Origin: an uncultured Collinsella sp.
Lineage (GTDB): Bacteria; Actinomycetota; Coriobacteriia; Coriobacteriales; Coriobacteriaceae
Direction: 5' to 3'
DNA: 64,000 bases
Assembly: GCA_902470765.1 (NCBI GenBank)
Contig: CABRHW010000001.1
Location: 1 to 64,000 of the forward strand
This document shows, piece after piece, positions 53,169 to 61,160 of the stretch. Each line of letters opens with the position of its first letter. Within the stretch, counting starts at the first letter, position 1. Under the pieces are notes generated by a model. That model saw nothing but the letters and a program-made list of their open reading frames with translations. It was not told where the DNA came from and ran no database searches. The position numbers and the translations under genes were made by a program.

Positions 53169-53377
53169 ACGTCGATCCTTTCACACGCTGTTTGTCGCGG
53201 CTTCAGTAACCCCGTAAACAGCGCGCCGCTCAACGGCAACGACGCAGGTCGATACTTCTTTTCGCGCGCAAGTGCCCGACAGCCGCCCCGTCTGACACTT
53301 TTTGATACCCGCCTGCCCAAACCACCACAAAAGGAACAGGCACCTTTGTGGTGGTTTGGGGCGGTTTGTCTCGATCT

Positions 53378-53424
53378 GTAACAGCTAGGAAGCCAAAACC
53401 GGGCCTGGCGTTACAGATCGAGAT
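53378..53424. repeat. Family 3 palindrome, copy d
   Basis: GTCTCGATCTGTAAC (53378-53392) faces GTTACAGATCGAGA (53410 on), near perfect. Part of the left direct repeat. Confidence 0.8.
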
Positions 53425-53447
53425 CTTTCGGGCAGCCCCTGCAGTTT

Positions 53448-53504
53448 GTCTAAATCTGTAACAGGTAGAGACGATTTGGCCCGCTAGGTGTTACAGATTG
53501 AGAC
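53448..53504. repeat. Family 3 palindrome, copy e
   Basis: GTCTAAATCTGTAACA (53448-53463) faces TGTTACAGATTGAGAC (53489-53504). It is nearly identical to copy f at 54793, including GGTAGAGACGATTT in the middle. Confidence 0.82.
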
Positions 53505-53513
53505 GGAAGATTC

Positions 53514-53571
53514 TAGTCGCAGGTGATGTCGAGATTTTTGCCGATAAGACCCCCCGCAGCCGCCTTCGCCG
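53514..53571 (-). pseudogene. Duplicated, diverged 3' end of the DUF4867 gene
   Basis: Read on the minus strand this ends GLIGKNLDITCD followed by a stop, against GLIGKNLDIACD and a stop in the intact gene at 54855. Upstream it reads KAAAG where the intact gene has KAAEGGYV. About 17 codons are recognisable, with a 3-codon deletion; no start or rest of the gene is present. The fragment marks the left edge of the cassette. Confidence 0.8.
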
Positions 53572-53632
53572 GCGGGATATTTGACTGAATAGGAAAGAAA
53601 GGAAAAAATAGGAAAAAAAGGAAAGGAGACTC

Positions 53633-54739
53633 ATGACTGAAACCATCTTCTCCCCCTCATTTGGAAATCGCCCGTCCTATCTAGTCGGGCGCAGAAATGT
53701 AATTTCGACATTCATCTCCGGCCTTGAGCAGGAGCCTGGCAATCGAGACCGAGCCATGCTCATGCTCGGCCAGCGAGGCAGCGGCAAGACGGTTCTTCTG
53801 TGGGAACTTGCCGACCGCGCACGCAAGCTCGGCTTTGTTGTCGCCACGCCCACCGTAGCCTCCGAGGATATGCTCGAGCGCATTGTTGAGAAGATCCAGG
53901 AAACGGGCGAGCCTTACGTCAACAAACGCCGCCTTCCCAAACTCACGAGCGGCAGTCTAAGTGTTTTTGGGTTCTCGGCAGGCCTCGAGTTCACACGAGA
54001 CGTGCAGGAGTCCAAGAGCTTTCAGTTCAAGCTCACACAGCTCGCGCGCAAACTGACGGAGCAGGGACACGGCATCCTCATCCTCATCGACGAGCTCCAA
54101 GCAAATTCACCCGAGATCAGACAGCTCGTCACCGCCTATCAAGAGCTGGTCGGCGAACGGCTCAACGTCGCGCTCGTCATGGCGGGCCTCCCGGGAGCCG
54201 TCTGCGCGACACTCAATGACCGTGTGCTGACATTTCTCAACCGTGCTCGCAAGGTTACGCTTGAACCGCTTTCAGTCGGAGATGTCGATGCCTATTATCA
54301 GCGGGCTTTCGAAGAGCTCGACCTTGATATCCCAAGCGATCTTCGGCTGGACGCCGCTCGCGCAACTCAGGGCTCGCCCTATATGCTGCAGCTCATCGGC
54401 TACAACATCGCCAATCGTTGCCAGGCAGGAGAACGTGTAACGCCAGAGCAAGTCGACGGAGCAATCAAAGCGTCAAAGGCCGATTTCGAAAACGATGTGT
54501 GCGAAACGACGCTCGCCGCGCTATCGGACCAAGATGTTGCGTTTCTCGCCGCAATGACCGATGACGAAAGCGCCGTGTCTCGCATTTCTGATGTTGCGAA
54601 GCGCATGTCAGTCACGCCCGACTACGCACAAAAGTATCGCCGGCGCCTCATCGACGCCGGCGTAATCGAGCAGGCGCGCCGCGGTTACGTGCGTTTCGCT
54701 GTTCCATATATGGCTGACTATCTGCGCAGCCAGCTCTAA
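53633..54739 (+). CDS. AAA+ ATPase with C-terminal winged helix, carried in a repeat-flanked cassette
   Basis: A 368-residue ATPase. Walker A is GQRGSGKT at 46-53 and Walker B LILIDE at about 149-154; sensor-like MAGLPG follows. A lid domain is at about 220-290 (RATQGSPYMLQLIGYNIANR) and a small winged helix at about 295-360 (SRISDVAKRMSVTPDYAQKYRRRLIDAGVIE). The arrangement recalls Orc1/Cdc6-like and archaeal-type ATPases of unknown use. AGGAG lies 5 nt upstream, in an A/G-rich tract (53590-53632) of repeated AGGAAA. It is the only gene between the two direct repeats, so it may be the cargo or the mobility function. Confidence 0.87.
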   Translation: MTETIFSPSFGNRPSYLVGRRNVISTFISGLEQEPGNRDRAMLMLGQRGSGKTVLLWELADRARKLGFVVATPTVASEDMLERIVEKIQETGEPYVNKRRLPKLTSGSLSVFGFSAGLEFTRDVQESKSFQFKLTQLARKLTEQGHGILILIDELQANSPEIRQLVTAYQELVGERLNVALVMAGLPGAVCATLNDRVLTFLNRARKVTLEPLSVGDVDAYYQRAFEELDLDIPSDLRLDAARATQGSPYMLQLIGYNIANRCQAGERVTPEQVDGAIKASKADFENDVCETTLAALSDQDVAFLAAMTDDESAVSRISDVAKRMSVTPDYAQKYRRRLIDAGVIEQARRGYVRFAVPYMADYLRSQL

Positions 54740-54741
54740 GC

Positions 54742-54912
54742 AACCACCACAAAAGGAACAGGCACCTTTGTGGTGGTTTGGGGCGGTTTGCCTTGATCTG
54801 TAACAGGTAGAGACGATTTAGCCCGATAGATGTTACAGATTGAGACGGAAGATTCTAATCGCAGGCGATGTCGAGATTTTTGCCGATGAGGCCTACGTAG
54901 CCGCCTTCGGCT
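54742..54912. repeat. Right direct repeat of the ATPase cassette
   Basis: A family 2 palindrome (54742-54778), the GGGGCGGTTTG linker, one family 3 palindrome (54793-54846) and the last codons of the intact DUF4867 gene. The noncoding part is almost identical to the left repeat; the coding tail differs by substitutions and a 9-nt length change. Confidence 0.8.
54793..54846. repeat. Family 3 palindrome, copy f
   Basis: TTGATCTGTAACA (54793-54805) faces TGTTACAGATTGAGAC (54831-54846). Forms the junction with the DUF4867 stop. Confidence 0.8.
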
Positions 54913-55499
54913 GCCTTGGGGCTGTCAGCATGGCAGAGAACCCACTTGTCGGCCTTCCAGTAGCAGTAGCTGTCACCGGCGGCAGGCATGTCGGCTGCAG
55001 CCTCGGGGCGTGGGCCGTTGGTGCCCGCCGGCAGCGCCACCATCACCTGGAAGCCGCCGTCGTCGACCATGCAGGGCGTATAGTGGAGCGTGGTGTTGAA
55101 AACCTCGACAACCTTGCCCGCCGGCACGCGGAACGCCTTGACGCATGCGGTGTCGAGTTTGCCGTCCTCGATCTCCCAGCGATGCGCCACAAGCAGGATA
55201 AAGTCGCGGGCGCCCAGGTTGAATTCGCTGGCGCGGTGATACTCCAAGCAGTTGAGCTTCGTGTTGTGGCCGTTGCACCAGCCAAGCTGGAAGAGACGAC
55301 CGCCAAACATGAGAAAGCCCAGTTTATCGGCATCCTTGACGCCCTCGAGCTCCGGCGCGCTTGCTACGTACTTGCTGCCCTCGGGGATGGGCGTGGCGGA
55401 GAGCGCCTCGAGCACGGGCAACGTGAGCTCGGACGGAACGTCATCCCAAACGTTGCCATAGGATTTGAACTCGGGATCGTTGACAGAGTAGATATGCAT
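54855..55499 (-). CDS. DUF4867 family protein (cupin-like)
   Basis: A 214-residue cytoplasmic protein beginning MHIYSVNDPEFKSYG. I recognise the DUF4867 family, related to ureidoglycolate lyase-like and other cupins; the barrel-like stretch includes LGWCNGHNTKLNCLEYHRASEFN, with His and Glu that could bind metal, and GKVVEVFNTTLHYTPCMV. The reaction is unknown; members often lie near sugar genes. GGAG is 5 nt upstream of the ATG at 55499. Its 3' end is duplicated in diverged form at 53514, on the far side of the ATPase cassette. Confidence 0.82.
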   Translation of the reverse strand: MHIYSVNDPEFKSYGNVWDDVPSELTLPVLEALSATPIPEGSKYVASAPELEGVKDADKLGFLMFGGRLFQLGWCNGHNTKLNCLEYHRASEFNLGARDFILLVAHRWEIEDGKLDTACVKAFRVPAGKVVEVFNTTLHYTPCMVDDGGFQVMVALPAGTNGPRPEAAADMPAAGDSYCYWKADKWVLCHADSPKAAEGGYVGLIGKNLDIACD

Positions 55500-55583
55500 G
55501 TTCACTCCTGTTCGTTTATGTGACAGTATGAACATTCTAAAACAAACATGAGCGATTTTGAACGCTCATCCCGACCACTCAAC

Positions 55584-55615
55584 AAAAAGGCGCCCCCGCA
55601 TAAGCGAAGGCGCCC
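55584..55615 (-). terminator. Terminator downstream of luxS
   Basis: On the minus strand GGGCGCCTTCGC...GCGGGGGCGCC forms a stem followed by TTTTT, about 30 bp past the luxS stop. Confidence 0.88.
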
Positions 55616-55643
55616 AATGCGCACGTTTTGGACGATAAAACCC

Positions 55644-56132
55644 TTATGCCTGCTGATAGTGCAGGTGCTTCTCGTCGATATCGGCCAGGTCGCGGTTGAG
55701 GTAACGGTGCGCGAGCCAGTTCGCCATGGGAAGGTTCTGGTCCAGGTAGTTACCGCACTCCTCGGGAGCGGCACCGGGGACATCGCCCTCAAAGCCGGCG
55801 ACAAACTCGAACAGCTCACGCACGAGTGGCAGAATCTCCTCACTCGTCAGTTCACCAAAAACGACGAGGTAAAAGCCCGTGCGGCAGCCCATGGGGCCAA
55901 AGTAGACAATGCGGCTCGACCACTCGGCATGATTGCGAAGGAACGTCGCGCCCAGGTGCTCGATGGTGTGGCACTCGGCCGTGTTCATGACCGGCTCCTT
56001 GTTGGGCGTGGTCAGGCGCAGGTCAAACGTGGTGACGGCGGCACCGGTCGCCGGATCGCGGTCGATGCGGCTCACATACACGCCGGGCTCAAGCAGCAGA
56101 TGATCAACGGAAAAGCTGGCGATGCGCTCCAT
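55644..56132 (-). CDS. luxS: S-ribosylhomocysteine lyase LuxS
   Basis: A 162-residue enzyme that splits S-ribosylhomocysteine into homocysteine and DPD, the precursor of AI-2. Metal ligands are H55 and H59 in ECHTIEHLG and C126 in PEECGNY; the catalytic Cys83 is in GCRTGFY. Length is typical. It serves both the activated methyl cycle and quorum signalling. It stands alone; the upstream gene (nucleoside hydrolase) is on the same strand but separated by a palindrome at 56156-56226 that may stop read-through. Confidence 0.96.
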   Translation of the reverse strand: MERIASFSVDHLLLEPGVYVSRIDRDPATGAAVTTFDLRLTTPNKEPVMNTAECHTIEHLGATFLRNHAEWSSRIVYFGPMGCRTGFYLVVFGELTSEEILPLVRELFEFVAGFEGDVPGAAPEECGNYLDQNLPMANWLAHRYLNRDLADIDEKHLHYQQA

Positions 56133-56155
56133 GGCAGATCCTCTCGATAGTCAAA

Positions 56156-56226
56156 TTGGAACGGGGCTCTTTTAGCTGGTTCGAATGGTCGCACTAATCA
56201 TACTAGTCAAAAAAGCCCCGTCCCAA
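56156..56226. repeat. Palindrome with GGGACGGGGC arms
   Basis: TTGGAACGGGGCT (56156-56168) faces AGCCCCGTCCCAA (56214-56226), 12 of 13 pairs. The right arm with its T run is shared with 8764-8784. On the minus strand the arm ends in a T run and may terminate the nucleoside hydrolase transcript. Confidence 0.72.
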
Positions 56227-56235
56227 AAAGACAAC

Positions 56236-57210
56236 TTAGCCCAGGACACGGGCCATACGCGTCTTGAACTCGGACAGGAAGCGCGGAGCATCCACGGTCA
56301 GTGCCACAAGCGCGCTCTTGTCCGGATCGGACAGGCGGCGCTCATCGCAGATGGTGCGACCGCGGTACTCGCCCAGCAGATCAACACGCAGGTTGCAGCC
56401 GAGCGCACCTACGAGCGTGGGGTCGATCGCCACGGCAACGGCCAGCGGATCGTGCAACGCGCAGCCGCCCAGGTAGGGCGCGTTCATCTCGTACGAGCCA
56501 ATGTAGTGCTCGACCATGCTCGCAAATGCGCAGCCAGCCATAGTGCCCGAGCCCGTCCAGCCGGCAATGTCGCGGCGTGTGAGCACCACGCGATGCGTCA
56601 CGTCCAGACCCACCATGGTGAGCTTACGACCCGAGCGCAGCACCGCGTCGGCTGCCTCAGGGTCGCTCGCCATGTTGGCCTCGGCGCCCGCGCTCACGTT
56701 GCCGGGCACGGTAAGGGCGCCGCCCATCACGACCACGCGGCCGATGGACATCATCGCCGCCGCATCGCGCTCCAGGGCGAGCGCCAGGTTGGAGAGCGGG
56801 CCAGTCGCTACGTAGACCAGATCGGGACCATAGGTACGCGCGGCATCGATCAGATAATCGACCGCCGCGTTGCCGTCGGCCGAGGTCGCTCCCACCGGCT
56901 CGTAGGGCGACGCGGGCACGCTCGCGCCGCCGATGCCGTTCTTGCCGTGAATGAGCGCGGTGGACGCCGGCGGCGTATAGGGCTCAGTCGCCTGCAGAGG
57001 ACGGTCGGCACCCAGGTACACCGGAACCTCGGGGCGACCCAGCAGATCGAGCACCGCCAGGCAGTTGTGCGCCGATTGCTCGACGCGCACGTTGCCAAAG
57101 CACGTGGTGATGCCCACGAGCTCCACCTCGGGGCTCGCGATGGCATAGGCCAGCGCCATCGCATCGTCCACACCCATATCCAGATCAAGGATCAGCTTCT
57201 TGATTGCCAT
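56236..57210 (-). CDS. Nucleoside hydrolase (IUNH family)
   Basis: A 324-residue hydrolase that splits ribonucleosides to base and ribose. The Ca2+-binding N-terminal motif is LDLDMGVDDAMAL (the family form is DTDPGxDD, so the first Asp is kept and the Thr-Asp-Pro changed) and the late HDP motif is present (ALHDPLAVAVA). MGGALTVPGNVS and AEANMASDPEAA are family signatures. It begins 4 bp after the ribokinase stop, so ribose released here can be phosphorylated by the upstream-encoded kinase. Confidence 0.92.
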   Translation of the reverse strand: MAIKKLILDLDMGVDDAMALAYAIASPEVELVGITTCFGNVRVEQSAHNCLAVLDLLGRPEVPVYLGADRPLQATEPYTPPASTALIHGKNGIGGASVPASPYEPVGATSADGNAAVDYLIDAARTYGPDLVYVATGPLSNLALALERDAAAMMSIGRVVVMGGALTVPGNVSAGAEANMASDPEAADAVLRSGRKLTMVGLDVTHRVVLTRRDIAGWTGSGTMAGCAFASMVEHYIGSYEMNAPYLGGCALHDPLAVAVAIDPTLVGALGCNLRVDLLGEYRGRTICDERRLSDPDKSALVALTVDAPRFLSEFKTRMARVLG

Positions 57211-57214
57211 TGTT

Positions 57215-58210
57215 CTACTCCGCTTCTCCGTCTTGTACTAAATCGTCTAAATCAAACACGCGATCAACTTCGGCGCGCGTGGGAATCGACTGTTGCGCAC
57301 CCAAGCGCGACACCGCCACCGCCGAGGCGCGTGCGCCCGACGCCATGCACTCAAAGAGCGGCAGCCCCTCCAGACGAGCCGCAGCAAGCGCACCGATAAA
57401 CGTATCGCCCGCGGCCGTCGTATCGACCACCGCGCTCGAAAGCGCCGGCATGCGCAGCGGCTCGCCGTCATCGCCGAGCGTAACCGACCCGGCGCCGCCC
57501 AACGTGATGACCGCAGCTCCGGCACCCTTGGCGAGCAGGGCATTGAGCGCCGCGACACAGCTCACATCATCCGCGGGCAAGATGCCCGTCAGCACCTGGC
57601 ACTCAGTCTCGTTGGGACAGACCAGGTCGACCGCAGGCCAGGCCTCCGCAGGCAACTCGCAGGCAGGCGCTGGATTAAAGACCGTATAGAACCCCAGCTC
57701 GTGAGCGCAAACAAGCGCCTCGGCCGTCGCCGCAAGGTCACATTCGCCCTGGGCGATAAAGACGCTTCCGGCAGCCGGGGCAATATCGCTGGCGTCGCCG
57801 TCGAGCTCATCGGCCACCAGACGTCTCAGCGCGCAGGCAACGTCCTCGCCCGCGAGCGCATGGTTGGCGCCCGGCGACAGCACGATGCGGTTGTCGCCCT
57901 CGCAGCGAATTATGGTCGCCGTTCCCGTCTCCACGTCATCGCGGCGCGCTATATGGCCACAGTCCACGCCGGTGTCTTGGAGCCCCGCCACGAGCGACGT
58001 GCCAAATGCGTCGCAGCCGACCGCGCCGATCAGATGCGTGCGCGCGCCCATGCGCGCAGCAGCCACGGCCTGGTTGGCGCCCTTGCCGCCGGCGTTGGTG
58101 ATAAACCCGCTGCCGCCGACGGTCTCGCCCGCACGCGGCATGCGCTCGCACGCCACCGAAAGGTCCATGTTCATGCTGCCGAACACCGCAATGATGCCGC
58201 AATCTGCCAT
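57215..58210 (-). CDS. rbsK: Ribokinase
   Basis: A 331-residue PfkB-family kinase converting ribose to ribose 5-phosphate. The first signature is GGKGANQAVAAARMGA (about 41-56) and the second DTTAAGDTFIGALAA, with the catalytic Asp in AAGD. VFGSMNMDLS opens the protein. The ribose-binding pattern (GSGFITNAGGKGAN) favours ribokinase over fructokinase, though other nucleosides are possible. Operon with the nucleoside hydrolase. Confidence 0.93.
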   Translation of the reverse strand: MADCGIIAVFGSMNMDLSVACERMPRAGETVGGSGFITNAGGKGANQAVAAARMGARTHLIGAVGCDAFGTSLVAGLQDTGVDCGHIARRDDVETGTATIIRCEGDNRIVLSPGANHALAGEDVACALRRLVADELDGDASDIAPAAGSVFIAQGECDLAATAEALVCAHELGFYTVFNPAPACELPAEAWPAVDLVCPNETECQVLTGILPADDVSCVAALNALLAKGAGAAVITLGGAGSVTLGDDGEPLRMPALSSAVVDTTAAGDTFIGALAAARLEGLPLFECMASGARASAVAVSRLGAQQSIPTRAEVDRVFDLDDLVQDGEAE

Positions 58211-58396
58211 GGAAACCTCCTCGTCCGCGGGCTCTGCACCCGCCGTTGGCCGTCAATCGTGCGCTCTCGCGCCTCTATAACTTTAGTTCACTTTGATGTG
58301 GACGCGCGCTTGAGCTTGCGCCGGCAGCAAGCATTCACAGGAGCAGGCGGTTACAATGAAGACGTGCTGATTATTCTCGTCATTGGATGATGTTTT

Positions 58397-60613
58397 ATGG
58401 AACAATTCCCGCGATCGAGTTCGCGCAGTTCACGCCACGCGAGCGATCAACAAGCGCCGCACGAACGTTCGCGCGCTAACCGACAAGCCACCGAGCCGCG
58501 CCACGCCGCAGGCTCTCATCGTGCGCCCGCCAACAAGGGTGCCCACACCAACAGCGCCGCAAAAGAACAGGCGCCCACGCGCCCCAAATCTCGATATATC
58601 CCCGCCCTCGACGGCCTGCGCACGCTCGCCGTCGTCGCGGTAGTGCTCTATCACCTCAACCTCACATGGGCACAGGGCGGCCTGCTTGGCGTCACGATTT
58701 TCTTTGTGCTCTCGGGCTATCTGATCACGCGCCTGCTCATCAACGAAGTGTCAAAGACCGGCCGCATCGACCTCAAGAGCTTCTGGATTCGCCGCATCCG
58801 TCGCCTGTTCCCCGCCGTGGTAACCGTTGTGGTGGTGACCTGCGCGCTGTGCACCATCTTTAACCATGTGATGCTCACCAAGATGCGCCCCGACATCCTG
58901 CCGTCGCTGCTGTTTTTTAATAACTGGTGGCAGATTGCCCAAAACGTCTCGTACTTCAATGCTCTGGGCGACCCCTCGCCGCTCACGCACTTTTGGTCGC
59001 TCGCCATCGAGGAACAGTTCTACCTGATTTGGCCGCCATTGCTGTTTGCCATGGTATCCATGCATGTGAGCAAGCCCAACACGCGCCGCGTGGTTCTGGG
59101 CCTTGCCGCGGTATCTGCCCTCGCCATGATGGTGCTCTACAATCCCGCCGCCGACCCCAGCCGCGTGTACTACGGCACCGACACCCGCGTGTTCTCGCTG
59201 CTACTGGGTGCCTGGATGGCCTTTATCCCCGATCGCGACCTGGCGCCGGTGCGTCTCGCTCATCGTTTGGGGCTCAATCGCCTGGCTGGCGCCGCCAAGC
59301 ACGGCAAGAAAGCCGAGGACAAGCCTGACAAGAAGGCCGACGAATCAGCCGATACCGCCCTGGCACAGCCGAGCGCCCTCGTGCGCTTTTGGTCCTCGCC
59401 CGCATCCATCGATGTCTTGGGCGTCGTGGGTCTGGTTGGCCTTGCCGCCATGGTCGCACTCACCAACGGCTACACCGCGTTCCAGTATCGCGGCGGCACG
59501 CTGTTATGCTCCATCCTCACGCTCATGGTCATCGCAGCCTGCGTGCAGCCCCAGGGAATGGTTGCCCGCGCGCTGTCCGCCGAGCCGCTCGTGTGGGTTG
59601 GCAAGCGCTCGTACAGCATCTACCTGTGGCACTATCCACTGCTGCTGCTCATGAACCCGGTCGCCAACATCAGCGATACGCCCTGGTGGCAGTACATCTT
59701 GCAGGTACTCGTGGTGGTCGCCGTAGCCGAGTGCTCCTATCGCTTTATCGAGACGCCGTTTAGGAAGGGCGCCTTTGGACGCACCGTTTCCGAGCTCCGC
59801 GAAGGCACCACCACGCCCGCAAACTGGGTGCGCGCGCATATTCCCGTGTGCGCCGTTTGCGGCGTCGTGCTTGTCGTGGCGCTGGGTGGTCTGGTCTTTG
59901 TGCCCGACACATCCGCGCTGAGCGGCGAGGGCGCCGAAATCCTAAACAAGGAAGCCAAAAATGCAAAACCCCAGGACCAGCAGGCGGCCGATGACACCGA
60001 CAAGGACAACGACGGCTTCCCCGACGGATCCTACGACCTGCTGATGATCGGCGACTCCGTGTCGCTGCGCGCCGTCGATTCCTTTGACGGCGTGTTCCCC
60101 CACAGTCACATCGATGCCGAAAAGGGCCGCCAGTTCGATGCGGGCCGCACAACATTTGAGGGTTATATCCAGCAGAACCTCGCCGGCAAGATCGTAGTCT
60201 TTGCGCTGGGCACCAACGGCCTGGTGACCGATGCCCAGATTGACGCCATCATGGCCGATGCCGGCAATCAGCGCACCGTCGTATTTGTAAACACGCGCAG
60301 CCCGCAGCCATGGGTCGGCGCCACCAATCAGGCCATCGCCAACGCCGCCACGCGCTATAAAAACGTGCGCGTTATCGACTGGTACGGATATAGTGCCAAC
60401 CGCAACGATCTGTTCGACGGCGACGGCACGCACCTTTCGAACGCGGGCGTGGCCGAGTACCTTAAGCTCATCCACGATGCCGTCAAGAAGGACCTGCCCG
60501 TGCATCCCGAGGACCACGTTAACGATCCGCAGCCGACGGCCGTCAAGTCCGCCGCCGACGCACTCGTCAACGCGCTCGCCTACAAACCGCACAAGCTAGG
60601 CACCGACAAGTAA
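58397..60613 (+). CDS. Acyltransferase 3 with C-terminal SGNH domain (OatA-like)
   Basis: A 738-residue membrane O-acetyltransferase. The N-terminal 60 residues are charged and disordered (Arg, Ser, His-rich), then acyltransferase-3 segments from about 68 to 460 (ALDGLRTLAVVAVVLYHL, FFVLSGYLIT, HFWSLAIEEQFYLIWP), then a final transmembrane span near 480 and an extracytoplasmic SGNH domain with GDSVSLRA (Ser554) and DGTHLS. This matches OatA-type enzymes that O-acetylate peptidoglycan or cell-wall glycans. A Lys/Asp-rich loop (about 305-330, KKAEDKPDKKADESAD) is unusual. The start ATG 58397 has only a weak ribosome binding site (GGATGATG). Confidence 0.88.
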   Translation: MEQFPRSSSRSSRHASDQQAPHERSRANRQATEPRHAAGSHRAPANKGAHTNSAAKEQAPTRPKSRYIPALDGLRTLAVVAVVLYHLNLTWAQGGLLGVTIFFVLSGYLITRLLINEVSKTGRIDLKSFWIRRIRRLFPAVVTVVVVTCALCTIFNHVMLTKMRPDILPSLLFFNNWWQIAQNVSYFNALGDPSPLTHFWSLAIEEQFYLIWPPLLFAMVSMHVSKPNTRRVVLGLAAVSALAMMVLYNPAADPSRVYYGTDTRVFSLLLGAWMAFIPDRDLAPVRLAHRLGLNRLAGAAKHGKKAEDKPDKKADESADTALAQPSALVRFWSSPASIDVLGVVGLVGLAAMVALTNGYTAFQYRGGTLLCSILTLMVIAACVQPQGMVARALSAEPLVWVGKRSYSIYLWHYPLLLLMNPVANISDTPWWQYILQVLVVVAVAECSYRFIETPFRKGAFGRTVSELREGTTTPANWVRAHIPVCAVCGVVLVVALGGLVFVPDTSALSGEGAEILNKEAKNAKPQDQQAADDTDKDNDGFPDGSYDLLMIGDSVSLRAVDSFDGVFPHSHIDAEKGRQFDAGRTTFEGYIQQNLAGKIVVFALGTNGLVTDAQIDAIMADAGNQRTVVFVNTRSPQPWVGATNQAIANAATRYKNVRVIDWYGYSANRNDLFDGDGTHLSNAGVAEYLKLIHDAVKKDLPVHPEDHVNDPQPTAVKSAADALVNALAYKPHKLGTDK

Positions 60614-60636
60614 CACACTGTCAAATCCGCTTGCAC

Positions 60637-60674
60637 CCGGAGGGGGCGTCGGCCACAACCGACGCCCCCTCCGG
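60637..60674 (+). terminator. Strong hairpin after the acyltransferase gene
   Basis: A perfect 16-bp GC stem (CCGGAGGGGGCGTCGG with its complement, 6-base loop), 24 bp past the stop. No T tract follows. Confidence 0.7.
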
Positions 60675-60848
60675 CAGTTAGGGACGTTCCATATGTGCCG
60701 GCACTTAGGGACACTCCTGACGCGGTCGATGAATGCCCTTCCGCGGCCGAATTCTGAGTTCCTCGCCACCCCGAGTGTCGTCTGCAAGCCCCGCACCCGC
60801 AGCAAACACCCCAAGGTTGCTCTTTTCGAGCCGGCCCCAAAGGGGCCG

Positions 60849-61077
60849 TGGGCAAAAAATGCCAAATATGAGTACTGATACCATTTTAGTAACAGGCAAA
60901 ATTGCCCAAAATGGCGTTCTTTCGGTCGCCATACCCCTTTGGACCGAACAGAATGATCGGTTTAAAACCTGGCTGTATCGATATTAATGAGCAGATACTT
61001 TAGTTATGTTCATTATCTTCTTTGTCTTAATTGCCACTGGATTAACAACAGTACTCATATTTGGCATTTTTTGCCCA
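60849..61077. mobile_element. Candidate MITE-like element with 29-bp inverted ends
   Basis: Perfect 29-bp inverted repeats at 60849-60877 (TGGGCAAAAAATGCC...) and 61049-61077, enclosing 171 bp with no gene, AT-richer than the surroundings. Each end has a small inner dyad (GGCA/TGCC). The structure is that of a non-autonomous element, but a target duplication is not clear and no transposase is present. Confidence 0.55.
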
Positions 61078-61160
61078 CACATATATAACCGACCCCCTAC
61101 AACAGGCAAAAAACAGGCCGCAGCCCATGGCCACGGCCCGCTCGAAACCCAAAAGAGACG

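Larger units (their letters stand above)
53319..53571. repeat. Left direct repeat of the ATPase cassette
   Basis: Made of a family 2 palindrome (53319-53357), the linker GGGGCGGTTTG, two family 3 palindromes (53378-53424 and 53448-53504) and a diverged copy of the last codons of the DUF4867 gene (about 53514-53571). The same order, with one family 3 copy fewer, is found at 54742-54912 on the other side of the ATPase gene. Confidence 0.8.

Noticed and set aside
60580..60932. Several short minus-strand frames between the acyltransferase gene and the MITE-like element
   Set aside because: They cross the GC-rich terminator hairpin and the inverted end, overlap each other in different frames and lack ribosome binding sites.
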